From Saccharum officinarum (taxonomy: Eukaryota > Streptophyta > Magnoliopsida > Poales > Poaceae), in contig CM036221.1 of the NCBI GenBank assembly GCA_020631735.1, positions 8,227,381 through 8,291,380 of the forward strand: DNA of 64,000 nt, in the 5' to 3' direction. A program made the position numbers and the translations under genes. Below are positions 22,921 to 35,049 of the stretch, piece by piece; the first letter of the stretch is position 1, and each line of letters opens with the position of its first letter. The notes beneath the pieces are model-generated. The model was not told the DNA's origin. It ran no database searches and was given only the letters and a program-made list of their open reading frames with translations.

Positions 22921-24848
22921 CGTGAGAGAGATGACATTGTGATTGGCTACTGCCTTGCTAGCACTGACAAGGCGATCATTAGCATAGAACATAAGTCCGA
23001 GATTGGGAAGTGGTCAGTAGATGATTTCTGTCCAGGTTAATTCTTGTGCAAGTGTAAGTGGTCACTAGATGATTTCTGTCCTGCTTAATTCTTGTGCAAA
23101 TGTATATTCTAATGCTAATCCATGCCAATTGAAATCATAAATGGAAAATGTATTGTAAAGTACAGTACTAATCCAAACAGTCAGCTTGTGTTGTGGTCGG
23201 CCATGCAATCCGTTGGGGGCTTTTCCAGATGCATGGCTGCAGGTCCTCTTTGTCTAGATTGGTGATGTGCCTATGTGAATAAGTTCAACGGTTCTGTCCT
23301 ATAGAGTTTTCTCAATGTTTTTCTTAAACTTTAGAATAAAAGTAAAGTCAATTAGTCAGTATGCTTACACTGTCAAGCTGGAGAAATCAAAAACAAAAAA
23401 CAAAAAAAAGCAAGAAGATGTATTCAGATTAACGTCAATCGACTAAGATAGCATTTTTTTAGCTTTAACGTGTTTACAACAAATCTTCTTTGGTAGTTCT
23501 TTTATTTGTTACATTCTTCTATTATCCTTATTTTTTCCTAAATTGTTTTCCATAGAAAATGCCCCACTTATGTCAAACCTAAATTGTTAAGATATACATT
23601 ATTTTAACTAACAACATATTTATGTGCAGTTGATTCCAACAGATTTTTTTCCGTTTACTTATGCTAGGTTCAGAAACCAAAATTATGATTCACTGGTTGT
23701 ATTCAAGGGCATCGGAGAGTTTGGTGTTCTTGCGTGGTGTGCCACTATACCTATATATGTTATTTCAGTTTATTTCCGAATGGCATACTGTCATCAGATC
23801 AGGGCCTCAAACACCATGCATTGGTCAATTCAGGTACCATGTTAATCTGTCTGAGCTATTTATAGAAAATATTGTAAATTGAATTGCATTTTACTGAAAG
23901 GAGCATATCCTGGAGGAGTTGCTTTTTTAATTTTGTATTATAGTTCCTGTGCTCTCTAATTTTGTCACCCAGCAACACTGCCAAGCGAGATCAATGCAAG
24001 GTGAGCCAGCTATCCTTAAATACAGGTGTCCTAATAACCAATCATCTCTTCCTGTAGTGAAGACCTCTCCATTAGATAGCATTTGTTCCTCCTTCTCTTT
24101 GCTCAATTTGACATACTGTTAGTTCATTTTCTTGATTCCTTAGTCATTGGACATTAAGTTACATTTTTTTGTGTGCTTAAATATATGCATTTTGCTTGTG
24201 TGCATTTTATGAATTATGATCAAGGACTCTAGCATCTTGCTTTAGTCCCTCGATGTTGTCTTCTGCTTTTGTTTGTGTGGAGTATTCTGGATGCTAGTTT
24301 GTGCTCCACTCATCTTCCTATTACAATAAAACTAGTGAGAGCACAAATTGCAAAAGTATTTTTTAAAAAATTATTTGTTCACGCAAACTGAAATCTTCTT
24401 TCACACCTGATTAAATCATTAACACTATTTTAATTTACTACTCTAATGACTTGTAGAATAATACTAAGGTCCTGGAATTCATAGAAAGTAATTTCAAGAT
24501 TTCTAGTTTTTTTATCTCAAAATATCCTGTACAATCTGGATCAGTGGTAGGTGTGTATCTTAACAATGCAGGATAATTATTATTCTAAATTTGACTAGAT
24601 ATAATTACAGATATTGATTTACTGTAGTTTAGCTTTTAATTATCCTTATTTTTGGATATGTGCTCATTATTTGTAATTTTTGGCCGTGATCACCAGAAGT
24701 ATTACTTACATATTGGATTTAGGATCATTACATTACATACTACAGCGCTCCACTTTTCGTTGTATCAATCTAGGATTTACTTCCATAAAAAAAATCTGGG
24801 ATTTTACTGTAAATGAAGCTATGCTATCACCATGTATACTTCACTCAT

Positions 24849-24853
24849 ATAAA
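24849..24853. repeat. Target-site duplication ATAAA, left copy (copia)
   Basis: ATAAA precedes the 5' LTR and is repeated at 40468-40472 after the 3' LTR, which proves the boundaries of the copia insertion. Confidence 0.9.
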
Positions 24854-25259
24854 TGTTAGACTTAATCTACTGATCCTTTCTCTCTTGCAGTCAAAGGCAT
24901 GGTCAGGTCTGCTGCCCATGCCCTGAACACTGCAGCAAGTATGGCAATAGGCCATCCCTAGTACTATAGTTGGTAGTATTGCATCATCCATAGTTGGTAG
25001 AAGGTGATGTATACCATGTACTAGGAGTAGGTAGACTAGTACCATAGTTGGTACATGTAGGATGTATATAAACCAATGAAGTGCAATGCAATTGGCAAGT
25101 CTTTTGCCGCACATTCAGACACTCGGGCATTCGGCCACTGCTGTTGCCTGTGTTTTGTGTGTGCTAAGAGCTCAGCTCTTCTTCTACCTTGGTGCAAGAG
25201 AGGAGAGGAGGGAAGGTGAGCAGGAGCTGCTCACCTGGGAGTTGAGTAGAAGGCAAACA
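24854..25259 (+). repeat. Copia 5' LTR, 406 bp
   Basis: It begins TGTTAGACTT and ends GGCAAACA. A TATA-like GTATATAAACC at about 25067-25077 is the likely promoter core. It repeats four TAGTTGGTA words. Confidence 0.95.
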
Positions 25260-25269
25260 CGTGGTATAC

Positions 25270-25281
25270 TGGTATCGGAGC
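25270..25281 (+). promoter_or_regulatory. Copia primer-binding site with 10-nt offset
   Basis: TGGTATCGGAGC matches tRNA-iMet complement except for one base. It sits 10 nt after the LTR because TGGTAT is present twice in tandem (25262 and 25270). Confidence 0.75.
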
Positions 25282-25312
25282 CGGTCCCTGTCGCTGCGCT
25301 TGATCGCCGGCG

Positions 25313-28300
25313 ATGGACACCGAGGCTACTGCTGCGGCCGCCGCTGCTGCTACGAAGGAGAAGGCCGCAGAGGGGGCCAGCTCCAAGGCCGCTATCGAGG
25401 TTCACCGGGTGCGCGAGTTCAGCAGGCCAAACAATTGGCCAATGCTGACCCGCACCAACTACGACGAGTGGAGCGTCTACATGAAGTGGAAGCTCAAGGC
25501 GCGTCATTGGTGGAAGGCCGTCCAGGAGGGTGATGCCGACGAGGATGCGGAGGTGGGCGTCATGGAGGCGCTCATGGCGTCCACGCCGAGTGAGTACCAC
25601 GAGGCGCTCGGCAGCAAGGACACGGCAAAGGAGGCTTGGGACATGTTGGCCTCCTTTCGCCTTGGCTCGGATCGAGCCAAGAAGGCCAAAGCGCAGCAGC
25701 TACGGAGGGATTTCGATGAACTCCGGTTCAAGTCCGGAGAGACGGTGGAGGATTTTGCGCTACGCCTACAGACGTTGGCAGGGCAGCTTGCGGTCTTCGG
25801 CAAGCCAATCAACGACGAGGATGTCGTGGCCAAGTTGCTACGCGTCGTGCCACCCAAGTATGCCCAGCTCACCCTGTCCATCGAGACCATGCTGGACTTG
25901 TCCACGCTGTCTCTGGAAGATGTGATGGGGCGGCTGCGTGCCGTAGAGGATCGAGCTCCAGCAGAGAAGCCCAAGCCTCAGCTGTTGCTGACAGAGGAGG
26001 AGTGGACGGCGCGGATGAAGGAGAAGCACCGGAACGGCGTGGGCTCTTCCAGCGGCGGCGTCGGCTGGAAGAAGGCCGGCAAGGCGCAGGCGGACAAGAA
26101 GAAGGGCAAGAAGAAGTTCTCTGACCCCAACGCCTGCCGCAAGTGTGGCGAGGTTGGGCATTGGGCACGGGAATGCCCGAATCGGAAGCCGGAGAAGAAG
26201 GACGAGGCGCACCTGGCGCATTCTGACGACGACGGTGATCATGCACTTCTGATGGGGGTGTTCTGCGCGGAGCAGAGTGGCAAGCCGAGGAAGATGGAGG
26301 TGGAGCAGAGGGCTGCGCCGCCGGTCGTCCATCATCTTGACGAGCCACGCGCGCAGATTCATCTGGGCGTCGCCGGGGATGAGTCAGAGCAGAGGTGGTA
26401 CCTCGACTCCGGCGCGAGCAACCATATGACGGGCTGTCGCACCGCCTTCTCCGAGCTAGACGAGAAGCACCATGGGGGCATCCGGTTCAGTGACGGCTCT
26501 TGGGTGTAGATTTGTGGGCGCGGCACGGTGCTGTTCAGGTGCAAGAACGATGAGCACCACACGCTCACAGAGGTTTACTACATCCCGGAGCTCCGCTCTA
26601 GCATCATCGCCTTGGCCAGCTGGACGAGCATGGAGCAGAGGTGCTGATCCGCCAAGGAGTGTTGCGCATCAAGGACCAGGACGAGCGTCTCCTGGCTAAG
26701 GTGATGTGTTCTTGGAATCGGCTTTACCTCCTTGACTTGAAGGTTGAGCAGCCGGTGTGCCTGGCGGCAGTGAGCGTGGAGGAGCCATGGCTCTGGCACG
26801 ACCGGTTCGGCCACCTGAGCTTCGACGCTCTAGGCCAGATGGAGAAGATGGTGACTGGCATGCCACGCATCAAACACGCAGGGGAGCTCTGCGACAGCTG
26901 CCTCGCCGGGAAGCAGAGAAGACTGTCGTTCCCCAAGGCTACGCGCTACCGTGCGGTGGATCCGCTCGAGCTGGTCCATGGGGACCTTTGCAGGCCGATC
27001 ACACCGGCAACGCACGGTGGGCGCAGGTACTTTCTGCTGCTTGTCGACGACCACAGTCGGTTCATGTGGTTGCGGCTTCTGGCGAGCAAGGACGAGGCAG
27101 CGGACGCCATCAAGCAGTTCAAGGCTCGAGCTGAGGCGGAGTCCGGGAAGAAGCTCCGGGTCTTGAGGACCGACCGCGGCGGTGAGTTCACGGCGGTGGA
27201 ATTTGCCACCTACTGCGCCGATGAGGGGGTGGGGCGCCATTTCACCGTGGCCTACTCGCCACAGCAGAACGGCGTGGTGGAGCGCCGAAATCAGACAATC
27301 GTCGGCATGGCGCGCTCCATGATGAAAGCAAAGAAGATGCCGGCGACGTTCTGGGGCGAGACCGTGACGACGGCGGTTTCCATCCTCAACCGCGCGCCCA
27401 CGAAGGCCCTGAAGGGGCAAACTCCGTTCGAGGCTTGGCACGGGCGCAAGCCGAGCGTGGCGTTCATGCGCACGTTTGGGTGCGTCGGGCACGTCAAGAC
27501 AACCAAGCCCGGCCTCGGCAAGCTTGAAGACAGGAGCACGAAGGCGGTGTTCCTCGGCTACGAGGAAGGATCCAAAGCCTACCGGCTGTATGATCCGGTG
27601 AGGGGCAAGGTGTTGGTATCCAGGGACGTCGTTTTTGACGAGGCGGCGGCATGGGACTAGAATGCCGAGGAGTTGGGGATGGAGCAGGGCTATGGGCTGG
27701 AAGACACGTTCGTCGTGGAGCGGCTAGTGGTGCACGGCCACGGCGAGGGGGAGCAAGCTCCAGCAACCAGGGAAGCGGAAGTAGGAGAGTCGACGACCGG
27801 GGAAGTAGCGGAGCCCGCGGCGGCGGAGGTGGTGGAGCCACCTAGCCCACCAGGAGCAGGGCACCATAGCTCACCAGGGCCGATGGCGGACTCCCCCCTG
27901 TTTTGCAGGAACAGGGGACCCCGGGAGCATCGATGGTGGAGTACGCCACTCCACCGTCCAATCTCGATGAATTCGTGGACGCTTTCCACGAAGGGGAGGA
28001 GGTCCGGTTCTGGCTCGTCGACAATGTCGTCGGCAACGCGCTGGTGCCAGGGCTGGCTGTGCGTCTGCTCGATGATGATCAAGCGCTGCTGCTCATGAGC
28101 GCGGAGGAGCCGGCCATGTTCGCGGTTGCGGAGCGTGACGCGGAGTGGCGGCGGGCCATGATCGAGGAGATGAAGGCGATCGAGGCCAACAAGACCTAGG
28201 ACTTGGTCGATCCGCCGTCAGGCTGCCGGCCGATCGGACTCAAGTGGGTCTATAAGGTCAAGAAGGATGAGCGCGGCGCCGTCGTCAAGCACAAGGCGCG

Positions 28301-28638
28301 CCTGGTGGCGCGCGGCTTTGTGCAGCGCGAGGGGATTGATTTTGAGGAGGTGTTCACGCCAGTGGCGCGGATGGAGTCGGTACGGCTCCTCCTCGCGCTC
28401 GCGGCAGCCAAGGACTGGCAAGTCCACCACCTCGACGTCAAGTCTGCCTTTCTCAATGGCGATTTGGCGGAAGAAGTCTACGTAAAGCAGGCGCCAGGGT
28501 TCATGGTAAAGGGCGCTGAGCACAAGGTGATGTGCCTTAGGAAGGCCTTGTATGGGCTGCGGCAGGCGCCGAGGGCGTGGAACGCCAAGCTCGACGCCAC
28601 CATGGCGGAGCTCGGGTTCGCACGCTGCGCCACTAAGC
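25313..28638 (+). pseudogene. Copia polyprotein, left part: gag, protease, integrase, RT N-terminal half
   Basis: ATG 25313 opens a 398-codon frame: Gag with a UBN2-like core, a CCHC knuckle CRKCGEVGHWAREC (about 26135-26174), and the protease site YLDSGASNHMTG (about 26400). A TAG at 26507-26509 and a frameshift near 26640 follow. The integrase has WHDRFGH and CDSC zinc ligands and catalytic Asp (HGDL), Asp (RTDRGGEF) and Glu (GVVERRNQ) between about 26790 and 27300. A TAG at 27658, a frame change near 27900 and a TAG at 28197 come next. RT follows with KHKARLVARGF and LYGLRQAPRAW. The frame is cut at 28643 by the Tat insertion. Confidence 0.92.
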
Positions 28639-28643
28639 ATGCG
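28639..28643. repeat. Target-site duplication ATGCG, left copy (Tat)
   Basis: ATGCG is present immediately left of the Tat LTR and again at 38997-39001, marking a clean insertion into the copia RT. Confidence 0.9.
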
Positions 28644-29116
28644 TGTCGACGAAATATGGTCGGCAGTCTACCTAGGGGTATGCCTAAGGTAGTAGATTAT
28701 CGACAGACAGATGCGCAAGCTCCAAACAAGATGGTGACGCAAGACAGACACGAAGTTTTATCCAGGTTCGGCCGCCAAGAAGGCGTAATACCTACGTCTT
28801 GTATCTGATTTGTATTGTGGTATGTCAATGAGAGATGTTTTTTAGAGGGGTCCCCTGCCCGCCTTATATAGTCCGGGGGGCAGGGTTACAGATCTGGAAA
28901 CTAATCCTAGTCAGTTACAATTGCCATATGTGGTCGGATAAGGATTCCTATTCTAACTGACCAGGATCCTGCTTGGTAACCAAATCCGTCTTGATTCCTT
29001 ATGCGGGACTCCGATCAGGTTAACTGGGCCGCACGTCGCCTTTTGGGTGGATTGAAACCATCGATACCGGCCAGCCCAAGCTTAGCCGTAGGGGTATAGG
29101 GGTTAATACCCCCACA
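28644..29116 (-). repeat. Tat 3' LTR (left), 473 bp
   Basis: Plus-strand ends are TGTCGACG and ACCCCCACA. By eye it differs from the right LTR at about 15 positions, nearly all transitions. The element's polypurine tract lies at about 29117-29130 (minus GCTTGGGGACTAGC). Confidence 0.93.
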
Positions 29117-29519
29117 GCTAGTCCCCAAGCATCATGTATTATGCTACGACACACCATTTTAACCTTCTCCGACAAGCGAAGCTTGAATCCTTGACACCTC
29201 CGACCACCGTCATCACCGGAGAAGTAGGTTGTCCGAAGAATGTATGGTGCTCTTAAGAAAAAAGAAAAAGATTTCTATCCCGGGAAGTGTGCCCACTTGT
29301 ATTTCTGAAAAGAAATGTAAGTGCGTCTTGAAGCGTAGCATCTTTGATCATCAGAGGCATAGTGGTCAAAAAATAAGCACATTCACCACGAGGTGAAGTG
29401 TGCCCACTTAGTCCCCGAGCTTGCTGGAAGGCGAGGTATGAGCCTTGTAGCAAGGTCCAAATGAGAAAAAATATCCCAACTGTATGCGAGTTGCCAGTCA
29501 CATGTAATTGAGACGCAAA
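29117..29519 (-). other. Tat 3' untranslated region next to the PPT
   Basis: No gene. It contains the presumed PPT and single copies of the AGTCCCCGAGC word (about 29408) before the array begins. Confidence 0.6.
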
Positions 29520-30077
29520 GTTCCCGAGCCATGATCGGAGAGTGGTTAAAGCAGTCCCCGAGCACGGGTAGAGGAATGAGCGACGAAATCCCCGAGCCGT
29601 GGTCGGAGAGCAATCGAGAAGCGAGCGACGAAGTCCCTGAGTCATGGTCAGAGAGTGATCGACGAAGTCCCCAAGCGTAAGTCGAGGAATGAGCAACGAA
29701 GTCCCTCAAGCCGTGGTCGAAGAGTGATCGACAAAGTCCCCGAGCCATGGTCGGAGAGTGATCGACGAAGTCCCCGAGCGTAAGTCGAGGAATGAGCAAC
29801 GAAGTCCCTCAAGCCGTGGTCGGAGAGTGATCGATGAAGTCCCCGAGCCGTGGTCGGAGAGTGATCGACGAAGTCCCCGAGCATAAGTCGAGGAATGAGC
29901 AACGAAGTCCCTCAAGCCGTGGTCAAAGAGTGATCGACGAAGTCCCCGAGCCGTGGTCGGAGAGTGATCGACGAAGTCCCCGAGCGTAAGTCGAGGAATG
30001 AGCAACGAAGTCCCTCAAGCCGTGGTCGGAGAGTGATCGACGAAGTCCCCGAGCGTAAGTCGAGGAATGAGCAACGG
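29520..30077. repeat. Tandem array of ~34-bp units with 103-bp higher-order pattern
   Basis: About 16 units that all contain GTCCCCGAGC or GTCCCTCAAGC. Three subtypes alternate: one with CGTGGTCGGAGAGTGATCG, one of 35 bp beginning GTCCCTCAAGCC, and one with GTAAGTCGAGGAATGAGC. Together they form a repeating trimer of about 103 bp in the right part. Each unit spans a third-of-a-frame multiple only approximately, so the repetitive open frames on the minus strand are by-products. Confidence 0.9.
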
Positions 30078-30148
30078 AAGTCTAGGTATATTTGGTTTGA
30101 GCCCCTGACCCTGTTGTATAGTCGAACTGCCTGACGTAGCTTGTCTGT

Positions 30149-31222
30149 ATGCAGGACTTGATGAAAACTGCAAGATACCGAAAACGGTGCTTCGACCAGA
30201 TAGAAGGGATCACGACGGCCAATAAGGAGCTGACGGCTGAAGTGGAACGCCTACGGCACCAACTTGAAACCGCTAACCAAGAGAGGACAAACCGAGAAGC
30301 ACAAAACCAAGATCTGGTCGGCCAACTCCAACGCAAAGAGCAGGAGAAAACAGGTAAGTTTTCACCGTATCATAACAAGTGTAGGACTTGTGTTAATTTG
30401 TTCTTTGCAGTAATAGCTGTAATGCAGGTTTAGAAGCTGAAGTGACCCGCCTCCAGGGGGAAAACAGTCGTGTGCTTGTAGAATGCGATTGCCTAAAGGA
30501 GGACAATGAGAAACTGGCCCGCAGCCAGTCGGAACTCCAAAACCAAAATAACAAAATGAAAGATGACCTGAAAAGTAAGCACTCCAGACCCCCTTTCTCA
30601 TTCTGTTGCCCACCTTGCCTTGCCATGTCATCACGTTTGATGTCTTATACTATTTTCAGTTTTGAAAATCAATGCCAAGAGGCACCTGGAGGCCGTGATC
30701 AAGGAACGTGATGACTTGAAAGCACAATGCCTTAAAACCACCGAGGAGCGGGACATGTGGAAAAAACGGTGCCAAGAAATGGCAACTGGCATTGTGCCTA
30801 TCCTCGACCTTATCGACCCGGCACTCACAGAGGAAAAGCTTAAGATGCCCCAGCTCGGACTGGTCGAGAGATGCAAGAAAGCATGGGGATGGTTCCAAGA
30901 CTTCGTGAAGGAGGCGGGTGAGTACATAGGTGCCCATGTGCTGAGCATGGTGCGTGCGCACTACCCCTTGATCGATCTCAAACGCCTGGAGGCTGGGTAC
31001 CCGAAGGAGGTAGACCCAGACAAGGCCGAGGAACTTCGGATGACCCAGCTGGAATTGTCTTCAACAATAATTGGCGATATTAACCTGTGCGGAGGTGGGA
31101 CAGCACCTGTACAGGGTACGCTGTCGACAAACCAGCTGGAAATGCCATCAGCTACAAGCCAACCAACGAAGCCTGCGGTCTCGACCAGCCAGGCACCGGT
31201 GGGGCCATCCCCTTCAGCTTGA
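30149..31222 (+). CDS. Tat antisense accessory ORF, three exons, coiled coil
   Basis: It reads opposite to gag-pol. Exons by eye: about 30155-30353, 30428-30574 and 30660-31222. Introns are 74 and 85 nt with GTAAGT/GTAAGC donors and TGCAG/TTCAG acceptors, and the frame is kept across both. Exon 1 follows an acceptor-like TATGCAG, so an upstream exon may exist or be lost; the ATG at 30149 overlaps that acceptor. The protein is about 300 residues: heptad-rich coiled coil, then a domain with ERDMWKKRCQEM and KKAWGWFQDFVKEAGEY, and a Ser/Thr/Pro-rich tail. No stop interrupts it, unlike gag-pol. Function unknown; possibly a regulator or captured gene. Confidence 0.75.
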
Positions 31223-31836
31223 CTAGCTCAAGAGTCCCCGAGACTCGAGTAGGGTATTAGAGACGACGAGCAGTAAATGCCCTGCTCTCCGACCAGCCAA
31301 TGTAATAGGCTTAGAGCTGTAGAAGGAGGACATAGTTGTGTTATTGTAAACTTGAGCCTCTTCAGGTAAGCTTGTAATAATGTAATTGTATATCATTATA
31401 AGCTTGTTTGCTTTATACAAAACGTGTTTAAGCTTGATTTTTTTGTGTGTTGGTGTAACTAAGTAGGAACGTGTTAACGTTCAGTTTAGTTGTACCGTTG
31501 TGCTCGTCACATCGTCCCGAAGGTTTTGTGCGGCCCTTGGTTGGCATGTGGTCGAAGTGTGAGGCAACATGACCTGTGCACACGTGGACACGGACAAGTC
31601 AAACCAAGGGAGGACCTGCTGATCACCCACGACGTGGAGAACGGATCTCATGCACGTGTTGGGAGGAACCGGAGACAAGATCTGCTCCGAAAACCGTAGA
31701 AGGAGTGGTGGTCAGCTTGTACTGGCTAAATCAGAAAATCCATAAAATTCGTAGTGACACATTAGAGTGGTCAGAGAAATCATGATTGCTTTATTAAAGT
31801 AAATCAAAAATGTAAGTTGAATACATATCTCATTAA
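31223..31836. other. Spacer between convergent antisense ORF and pol
   Basis: No gene. The antisense ORF and pol converge here. CCAATGTAATAGGC (about 31297) and AATGTAATTGTATATC (about 31378) are plausible 3'-end signals for the plus-strand transcript. Confidence 0.5.
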
Positions 31837-32802
31837 TTAGGCATAGAAACGTTTAAGCTTGTCGATGTGCCACGAGTTTGGTACGTCCGTGCCGTCCAGG
31901 TGAGCTAACCTGTAAGACGTTGGGCGTGTGACTTCCTTGATTATGAAGGGTCCCTCCCATGGGGTTGCTAGTTTGTGGACGCCGGCCTAGTTCGTCTTCC
32001 ACTTTAGTACTAAATCCCCGACCATGAAGAAACGCTCTTTAACGTTCTTGTTGTAGTACCTGCGCAAAACAGCAAGGTATTTGGCTATGCGTACGCAAGA
32101 ATCGAGCCTTTTCTCCTCTGCGCTGTTGATTTCTAGCTCCCGTGCTTCCTTAACCTTGCCCTCATCAAAGTTCTCTACCCGTGCTGATCTGAAAGCTATA
32201 TCTATTGGGAGGACTGCCTCAGCGCCGTAAACCATAAAGTATGGTGAGACGCCGGTGTTACGACTGGGCTGAGTTCGGAGGCCCCATACCACAGCTGGTA
32301 GCTCCTTGAGCCATCTACCAGGAGTTTTATCGTTTGCTCTGTACATCCTCTTCTTTAATGCATCCAAAATCACGCTATTTGCCCGCTCGACTTGTCCATT
32401 AGCTCTAGGGTGTGCCACCGAGATGTATTTTACAACTATGCTCCTTTCATCGCAGAAGTCCCAAAAAGCGTTCCCGGTGAACTGAGTACCCAAATCGGTA
32501 ATGATGCTGTTGGGCACACCAAAACGGTGGATGACCTGGTCGAGGAATGTGATAGCTTTCTCTGAAGATGCCTGTACTAGAGGCATGTATTCTATCCACT
32601 TAGAAAATTTATCAATTAGCACGAAGACGGATGTAAATTTCCCTGGAGCCGGTTTAAAAGGCCCGATCATGTCCAGTCCCCAGCATGCCAAAGGCTAAGA
32701 GGCTGGAATCGTCTGGATCTCGTGTGCTGGCACATGGATTCTCTTGGAGAAGAACTGACAACCCTCGCAGCGGCGAACTAGCTTCTCTGCGTCGGCTACT
32801 GC
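31837..32802 (-). pseudogene. Tat integrase (C-terminal part of gag-pol)
   Basis: Zinc-binding residues HSGSCGNH (upstream) and CEGC, then catalytic Asp (GLDMIGPF), Asp in TDLGTQF (the family usually has TDNGTQF) and Glu (NGQVERAN). A C-terminal segment WHIDKLKRFY ends at TAA 31837. In-frame stops are TAG at 32695 and TAG at 31987. The frame otherwise continues unbroken from RT. Confidence 0.85.
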
Positions 32803-35049
32803 TTATGGCCAATAGAAACCTGCTCGGAAAGCCTTACCGACCAGTGTTCTTGAGGCCGCGTGGTTGCCGCAGGAGCCAGAGTGGATTTGGTCTAGGAGAT
32901 GTTCACCTTCCACCTGGGTTACACACTTCATCAAGATTTCCTCCTTAGCGTTTTTGCGCCATAACTTGCCATCGATGAGCAGATACTGCTTACTGCGACG
33001 CATCAGGCGCTCATTTTCTAGTCGATCGATATAACCGCTACCATCTGTTAAGTACTTGAAGAAGGGTGTTCTCCAGTCCGGCTCATTAGTGGTCGGAAGC
33101 GGCTCAGTTGTGCTCGGCGCCGGGACCGTAGCCACTAATTGCTGGTCTGAAACTTTGTCGGTCGTTGAATCTTCGTCTTCAATGGAAGGCGTGAGCAGGT
33201 CTTGGACGAATACTCCATGTGTGATTTTGGCTCGGGAGGATCCTAACTTTGACAACGCATCTGCTGCTTGGTTCTTGTCCCGGACCACGTGTATGTACTC
33301 GATGCCATAGAACCTGCCTTCCAGCTTTCTTATCGACTTGCAATATGCGCCCATCTTTTCACTGGTCGTGTCCCAGTCCTTGTTGAGTTGGTTAATGACC
33401 AGAGCCGAATCTCCGTAGACATAGAGACGTTTAACTCCAAGCTCAACCGCAATGCGTAGACCATGCAGGCAGGCTTCATACTCGGTGGCATTATTGGATG
33501 CTGGGAAGTAAATCCTGAAGACATACCGGAGTTGCTCCTTGGATGGTGATACGAAAAGAACTCCTGCTCCCGCACCGTCAATATTGAGAGAACCGTCGAA
33601 GTACATCGTCCAAGATTCGTCGGATCCCGGAGAGACAGGCGTGCTTAAGTCTGTCCACTCGACGATGAAATCGACGAGTGCCTGAGACTTGATTGTAGTA
33701 CGGCTTGCAAATTCCAAGGAAAAGGGGCATAGCTCCATTGCCCATTTGACAATGCGTCCGTTCACATCCTTATTGCGAATGATGTCCCCCAAAGGATACT
33801 CGGTCATGACCACCACACGATATCCGTCGAAGTAATGTCTCAACTTTCGAGATGTTATCAATATGGCGTAGAGCAGTTTGTGAATCTGTGGGTACCTGGT
33901 CTTGGATTCGTTGAGTACCTCACTAATGAAATAGATTGGCCGTTGTACCTTGTAGGCGTGGCTCGGCTCGTCGCGCTCGACCACCATTGTAGTGGAGACC
34001 ACCCGATCGGTTGCCGCGATGTAAAGGAGGAGAGTTTCGTCTTCTCTGGGAGCAGTAAGTACTGGAGGTGACGTGAGGTATTGTTTCAGCTGCGTGAAGG
34101 CAGAGTCTGCTTCCTCCGACCACTCAAATTTCTCAGATGCTTTGAGCAGTTTGAAGAACGGTAGTCCTTTTTCTCCTAATCTTGATATGAAACGGCTTAG
34201 AGCAGCCATGCAGCCGGTGAGCTTCTAGACATCCTTCACCTTTTTTGGGGGCTTCATGTCTAAGACAGCTTTGACTTTCTCCGGGTTAGGGCGTATGCCG
34301 TCGTAACTGACGATGTTGCCGAGCAATATGCCAGAAGGGACACCAAAAATGCACTTTTTTGGGTTTAATTTCCATTGGAACGTATTAAGGGCTATGAAGG
34401 TGCGTTCCAGAATGTCAACAAGGGTATGTGCTTCCTTGGTTTTGACAACTACATCGTCGATGTAAGCCTCGACGAGGCCATCTTTTATCTCGTCGTTGAG
34501 GTAGGCCTGTATAGCGCGTTGGTAGGTAGCACCGGCGTTTTTGAGCCCGAACGACATAGTCGTGTAGCAGTAGGCGCCGAAAGGCGTGATAAAAGACGTC
34601 TTGATCTGGTCGTCCTTTTTGAGAGCGATCTGGTGATAACCAGAGTAACAATCGAGAAAGGAAAGTAGCTCGCAACCGGCGGTTGAATCTACGACCTCGT
34701 CTATGCGAGGTAAGCCAAAGGGGTCCTTAGGGCAGTGTTTGTTGAGATCAGTGTAATCAACGCACATTCTCCATTCATTATTCTTTTTGCGTACAAGAAC
34801 CGGGTTGGCTAACCATTCCGGATGATACACTTCTTTGATAAATCCGGCTGCCAAAAGCCGTGTAACTTCTACCCTAATCGCCTCCTTTTTGTCGCGAGTG
34901 AAACGTTGTAACTTCTGCTTGATTGGTTTGGCCTTGCTGTTGACATTTAAGGAGTGCTCAATCAGGTTCTGAGGTACACCGGGCATGTCGGAAGGTTTCC
35001 ATGCAAACACATCCACATTGCCCCTCAGGAACCTGACGAGCGCGTCTTC
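32803..35049 (-). pseudogene. Tat reverse transcriptase plus two RNase H domains
   Basis: The RT has MDVFAWKPSDMPG, VRKKNNEWRMCVDYTDLN and the catalytic YIDD (about 34450-34462). A first RNase H domain (about 33700-34110) has lost clear catalytic residues. A second, archaeal-type RNase H (about 33210-33620) keeps [19 protein letters not shown] and NQAADALS. The dual RNase H is characteristic of the Tat lineage (established). In-frame stops: TAG 34225-34227 and TAA 32803-32805. Confidence 0.9.

Larger units (their letters stand above)
22364..24853. other. Low-copy AT-rich intergenic DNA, left of the copia insertion
   Basis: No convincing gene or RNA gene. The short open frames at 22651-23040 and 23624-23882 have no motif I recognise, and their composition is non-coding. 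A diverged 45-bp repeat occurs three times between about 22750 and 22920. This region is contiguous with 40473 onward once the copia element is removed. Confidence 0.5.

Noticed and set aside
22651..23040. 130-residue hydrophobic open frame
   Set aside because: It spans diverged 45-bp repeats and shows no motif; the AT-rich context is non-coding.
29253..30005. Repetitive minus-strand open frames
   Set aside because: They are translations of the 34-bp tandem array, with no independent evidence for coding.
29520..30077. CRISPR-like array
   Set aside because: Units are contiguous diverged repeats without unique spacers, inside a retroelement 3' UTR.
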